A DNA stretch of 64,000 nucleotides from CAYURP01 sp964447175 (GTDB lineage Bacteria > Zixibacteria > MSB-5A5 > SM23-73-2), in NCBI GenBank assembly GCA_964447175.1, contig CAYURP010000010.1, positions 7,149 to 71,148 of the forward strand, in the 5' to 3' direction. The translations under genes were made by a program, and so were the position numbers. Each line of letters starts with the position of its first letter. Positions within the stretch are counted from its first letter, which is position 1. Shown here piece after piece: positions 60,630 through 64,000 of this stretch. The notes below the pieces were generated by a model that saw nothing but the letters and a program-made list of their open reading frames with translations, was not told the DNA's origin and did not search any database.

Positions 60630-63173
60630 TTATACTTTTATGGTTTGGGTTAATGATTTAACGTATTCCTCTAAATATTTGAATTCTGTTCTCAAGTTAT
60701 GGATTACATCTTGAGCATTTGTTAAATCACCTTTTCTTCCTGTGACCTCCAGCTTTAAGGCCAGATCAGAAATGCGTTTGGCACCTAAATTACTTGCAGC
60801 ACCTTTAATGCTATGTGCTATCCTTTCCACTATCTGGGAATCATTCTTTTGTACTGCTTGATCCAGTATCTGTAGCTGTTTTGGAGCATAACTCAGGAAT
60901 TCCTCCAGCATCTCCTGGAGGAATTCTTTGTCACCACCAAATCTATTAATAGCATTTTCAAGGTTAATAGGAATGCCGGGACGAGATTCATCTCTTTTAG
61001 AGTTCTCCAAGCATTTTGGGGTCACCTGGCATTCAGTGGATTTGGTCCACTTCTCTATTACCCGGAACAGCTTTTGGGAGTCGATTGGCTTGGAGATATA
61101 ATCATCCATGCCCGCATTAAGGCAGCGCTCCTTGTCCCCCTTCATGGCATGGGCCGTCATGGCGATAATAGGGGTATGTTTTCCCTGTCCCTCTTTTTCC
61201 CGGATGGCTTTAGTGGCTTCAAAACCATTCATCTCCGGCATCTGGACGTCCATCAAGATAAGGGTGTAAACTTTGCTTTTTAGAGCCTCAATTACCTTAT
61301 ATCCATTCTCCACCGCATCAACGAAATAGCCTGCTCGCTTAAGCAAGGTCAGGGCTAATTTTCGGTTTGTGGGGTTGTCTTCTGCTAAAAGGATATGAAC
61401 CGCTCTACGTTTTTGCTCGGCTATGGTATGACGGGTGACTATGGATGGCTGGTCTTTTTCAGCTTTGCACTTTTGCAAACCCAGGACAGTTATGATGGCG
61501 TCATATAACTGTGATTGTTTAATGGGTTTCATCAGATAACCCGCACACCCCAGCTCCTTTAATCGAGCCACCTCACCTCTTACTCCCACAGATGTCAGGA
61601 TTACCACCGTAGTGCCCTTTATCTGAGGGTCATTCTTAATGGCGTGCAGGGTTTGCTCACCGTCCATACCCGGCATTCGCATGTCCAGCAATACCAGATC
61701 AAATAGTTTTCCGTCTTTAACTGTTTCTCTCAAAACCTTTAATGCACAAGCCCCGCTTTCAACGGATTCAACGTAGCACCCAAAGGACTGTAGGATTTTA
61801 GCCAAAATGGTTCGATTGGTCTGGTTATCATCTACCACCAGCATCCGCATGCCACGTATGTCCACAGAAACTGGTGGATGAATCTCCCTGGTCTCTTTCT
61901 GTTTTTTGAAAGTAACCCTAAACCAGAAACGACTTCCCTTGTCCGGTTCGCTTTCCACTCCAATTTCCCCCCCCATAAGCTCGACCAATCGCTTGGATAT
62001 TGATAAACCCAGACCGGTGCCACCATATTTACGAGTAGTGGAACCATCCGCTTGGATGAAGGTTTCGAAAATCTTCTTTTGCTTATCTTTGGAAATTCCT
62101 ATTCCGGTATCCTTAACGGAAAAAAGAAGTGTTGCCTGATCTTCGGTTTCCCAGGAAAGCTCCACTTTAAGTACCACTTCCCCCTTTTCAGTAAACTTAA
62201 CCGCATTTCCCACCAGGTTCACCAGAACCTGTCTGAGCCTTCCCGGGTCACCACGTAAAAGAGGAAAAATCCGGTGGTGGATCAGGGAAGCCAGTTCTAA
62301 CCCTTTTGCTGAAGCTTTAGGGGCAAAGGCATCTGCCACGCTTTCTACCGTGATCCGCAAATCAAAGTCTATGCTCTCCAGTTCAATTCGATCCGCTTCT
62401 ATTTTCGAAAGATCCAGAATATCGTTTATGAGCTCCAGAAGTGCCTGGGTGCTTTCCTTTACCGTATTGAGATAGTCACGCTGTTCCTCGGTCAGCTCGG
62501 TATCTAAAGCCAGATCGGTCATCCCGATAATGGCATTCATGGGTGTTCTGATCTCATGGCTCATGTTAGCCAGAAATTCACTTTTAAGCCGATTAGCCTC
62601 CTCAGCTTGTTCCTTGGCCTTTAATAATATCTGCTCTGCCTTTTTACGTTCCGTAATATCAGTTACTGTTCCCAGGATGGCCTGCTCTCCTTTATATTTT
62701 ATCAGTTTTGTAGTAAGTATGGCTTCTATTTTTTTTCCATCTTTTGTGATTAGTGTATACTCTACAGGAGCAACTTCTTCACCGTTTATATGTTTTTCAA
62801 GATTTTCTCTTATTAAATCTTGTGATTCCTTTGAAATCAGTTTGAAAAAGTCGAAGTCAGGGGAATAAAACTCTTCATATCTGTAACCCATAACCTCCAC
62901 ACATTTCCTATTAGCATAAACCACTTTGCCTTTTTTGTTTATAAAAACCATATTTGGCGATTGTTCTGCTACCATTCTGAATTTCTCTTCATTTTCTCGT
63001 AACTCTACCTCCACTCGTTTACGTTCAGTGATATCTGAAACTATCATTCCCAGCCCTTTTCCTACTTTAAAAGCCCATACCGATATATGTTTGTTTCCGA
63101 ATTTTGGATGAAGAACTAAATCATCAAAAGTTAATGGCTTGCCAGTTTTTATCACATCTTTATACTTTTCCAA
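60630..63173 (-). CDS. Hybrid histidine kinase with two receivers and Hpt (3' part of a frameshifted gene)
   Basis: The downstream part of one gene split by a frameshift; the open frame runs upstream beyond TTG 63173 (…GIGKNITEIIPDIKESGRLEKYKDV…). Order: end of PAS 1, PAS 2 ('RMVAEQSPNMVFINKKGKVVYANRKC'), HisKA with 'LANMSHEIRTPMNAIIGMTDLALDTEL', HATPase ('NLVGNAVKFTEKGEV', 'GISKDKQKKIFETFIQADGSTTRKYGGTGLGL'), receiver 1 ('VLLDMRMPGMDG'), receiver 2 ('ILMDVQMPEMNG') and Hpt 'AHSIKGAASNLG'. Sister of the 56978 kinase; PAS 2 matches PAS 4 of the kinase at 47789. The response regulator follows after 37 bases. Confidence 0.9.
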   Translation of the reverse strand: MEKYKDVIKTGKPLTFDDLVLHPKFGNKHISVWAFKVGKGLGMIVSDITERKRVEVELRENEEKFRMVAEQSPNMVFINKKGKVVYANRKCVEVMGYRYEEFYSPDFDFFKLISKESQDLIRENLEKHINGEEVAPVEYTLITKDGKKIEAILTTKLIKYKGEQAILGTVTDITERKKAEQILLKAKEQAEEANRLKSEFLANMSHEIRTPMNAIIGMTDLALDTELTEEQRDYLNTVKESTQALLELINDILDLSKIEADRIELESIDFDLRITVESVADAFAPKASAKGLELASLIHHRIFPLLRGDPGRLRQVLVNLVGNAVKFTEKGEVVLKVELSWETEDQATLLFSVKDTGIGISKDKQKKIFETFIQADGSTTRKYGGTGLGLSISKRLVELMGGEIGVESEPDKGSRFWFRVTFKKQKETREIHPPVSVDIRGMRMLVVDDNQTNRTILAKILQSFGCYVESVESGACALKVLRETVKDGKLFDLVLLDMRMPGMDGEQTLHAIKNDPQIKGTTVVILTSVGVRGEVARLKELGCAGYLMKPIKQSQLYDAIITVLGLQKCKAEKDQPSIVTRHTIAEQKRRAVHILLAEDNPTNRKLALTLLKRAGYFVDAVENGYKVIEALKSKVYTLILMDVQMPEMNGFEATKAIREKEGQGKHTPIIAMTAHAMKGDKERCLNAGMDDYISKPIDSQKLFRVIEKWTKSTECQVTPKCLENSKRDESRPGIPINLENAINRFGGDKEFLQEMLEEFLSYAPKQLQILDQAVQKNDSQIVERIAHSIKGAASNLGAKRISDLALKLEVTGRKGDLTNAQDVIHNLRTEFKYLEEYVKSLTQTIKV

Positions 63174-63199
63174 TCTACCTGATTCCTTAATATCAGGTA

Positions 63200-63619
63200 T
63201 TATTTCAGTAATGTTTTTTCCAATTCCTGTTTCTTGGTTTCAGATGGATGCAATTTCAATGTGGCATCATTGATGTCGACATAATTCAACTCTGAGTCGA
63301 AAAGGATAAAGCTGTCGGGTGCTGAGTCCATAAACGCCCTTAACCTTTCCTCTACTTCACGCAGCATATTTTCCACATTCCGACGCTCGGTGATTACCCG
63401 TAGGGCATAGAGGCTGAACATTATGAGAATGTATAGAACTAAAGCTCGCATCCAGATTTCATGGGAATTCAAAGTGAATATCTCCTCTAATATATTGCCT
63501 TTCTTAAAGATAAAGACGTCTATTCCGGATTGAAGAACCCAAAAGAGCACCCCGAATCCTATTCCAATTAATATCATTTTCTTAGCTGTACTTAGACCAT
63601 CTGTGTCCTTGAACTTCAC
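63200..63619 (-). CDS. N-terminal part of the frameshifted hybrid kinase (membrane segment and start of PAS 1)
   Basis: 139 residues: two membrane helices with the same sequence as the sister kinase ('KGNILEEIFTLNSHEIWMRALVLYILIMFSLYALRVI') and the first half of a PAS domain ('AFMDSAPDSFILFDSELNYVDINDATLKLHPSE'). It then leaves the frame and stops at 63200. GTG 63619 aligns exactly with the sister kinase ATG and has GGAGG five bases upstream, so it is preferred over GTG 63625. 63620-64000 holds no gene I can support. Confidence 0.85.
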   Translation of the reverse strand: MKFKDTDGLSTAKKMILIGIGFGVLFWVLQSGIDVFIFKKGNILEEIFTLNSHEIWMRALVLYILIMFSLYALRVITERRNVENMLREVEERLRAFMDSAPDSFILFDSELNYVDINDATLKLHPSETKKQELEKTLLK

Positions 63620-64000
63620 CCACACCTCCTTCTCTCGCTAAGAGACAATGCTATAAAATGGTCATGATCTCAAAACATAGAACAACCAGACCATCAACGA
63701 CTTATCTGGGTTTGTTGCCAGGCTGCGGTGAATCTATTGATCAGAATACTACTGAAACGGAGAAGAAACTTTGTATATTTAGTAATTTAGAAAAGCTCCC
63801 CACTCCCTATTTGCCAATAGTCATTTAAAATCGCAAAGATCACATTCTTTTTGCTAATTCTTTCACCCTTGGTAGAATCAGCTTATTTTACCGCACCTGA
63901 TAAGCAAACTATCTATACTATCGGTTGCAAATAGACTACCCTTTATGCTACAAGCATTGGATCATATATGTAATAACCTTAAATTGATCCATAGGAATCC

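Noticed and set aside
63229..63235. Programmed -1 frameshift in the hybrid kinase
   Set aside because: The site reads AAGAAAC, not a classical slippery heptamer such as A AAA AAG, and no stimulatory structure is evident; error or mutation is likelier.

Overview
The window carries a dense, moderately AT-rich bacterial chromosome segment. Several features point to the FCB side of the tree, most likely candidate phylum Zixibacteria or a close relative. These are secreted proteins ending in paired dockerin-type calcium repeats with the Zixibacteria-style 'VYL.NY.F.SGP.P' signature, a type IX secretion style C-terminal tail ('NYPNPFN...'), PKD and gingipain-type proteases, very large PAS/hybrid sensor kinases and abundant REP-like intergenic hairpins. 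The phylum assignment is inference from protein style; no rRNA gene lies in the window.

Layout. 1-3.2 kb: end of a complex I operon (nuoL end, nuoM, nuoN). 3.6 kb: tRNA-Glu(CTC). 3.9-5.9 kb: a small RiPP-type locus, with a 58-residue precursor carrying an alternating CxCxCxCxC block, bracketed by a perfect 15-bp inverted repeat and followed by a radical SAM/SPASM maturase. 6.0-6.6 kb: a REP-associated tyrosine transposase between two inverted REP hairpins. 6.7-7.1 kb: tmRNA. 7.2-15.8 kb: an accessory stretch rich in repeats, with a hypothetical membrane protein, a GNAT acetyltransferase between two REP pairs, a membrane metallophosphoesterase, an MFS transporter and a Ser/Thr kinase-TPR protein. 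15.8-24.7 kb: oligopeptidase B, a DUF456 protein and a giant subtilisin. 25-33.5 kb (minus strand): a housekeeping cluster (rlmH, yjbQ, ftsY, smc, rodZ, maf, dtd). 33.9-37.7 kb: a caspase-like secreted protease and an alpha/beta hydrolase, both behind the same promoter module. 37.8-44.5 kb (minus): a heavy-metal (Cus/Czc-type) RND efflux operon with an unusual metal-binding-repeat adaptor. 44.8-46 kb: rsmD and a ferredoxin. 46.5-56.8 kb (plus): an LVIVD lipoprotein, a multi-PAS hybrid kinase, a TldE/PmbA-like protein, a small Tat-signal protein, prmC and a gingipain-like C25 protease. 57-63.6 kb (minus): two paralogous hybrid kinases with Hpt domains, one frameshifted, around a response regulator.

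Intergenic DNA is dominated by REP-type hairpins that fall into two classes by the four bases at the foot of the stem: GTAG (as in enterobacterial REPs) and GTTC/GTTG. The second class is the one that flanks the resident transposase, so it is probably that enzyme's substrate. Two kinds of degenerate heptanucleotide repeat are also present; one of them supplies the last codons of smc.

The strongest candidates for something undescribed are the CxCxCxCxC RiPP locus with its flanking inverted repeat, and the two-class REP/transposase system.
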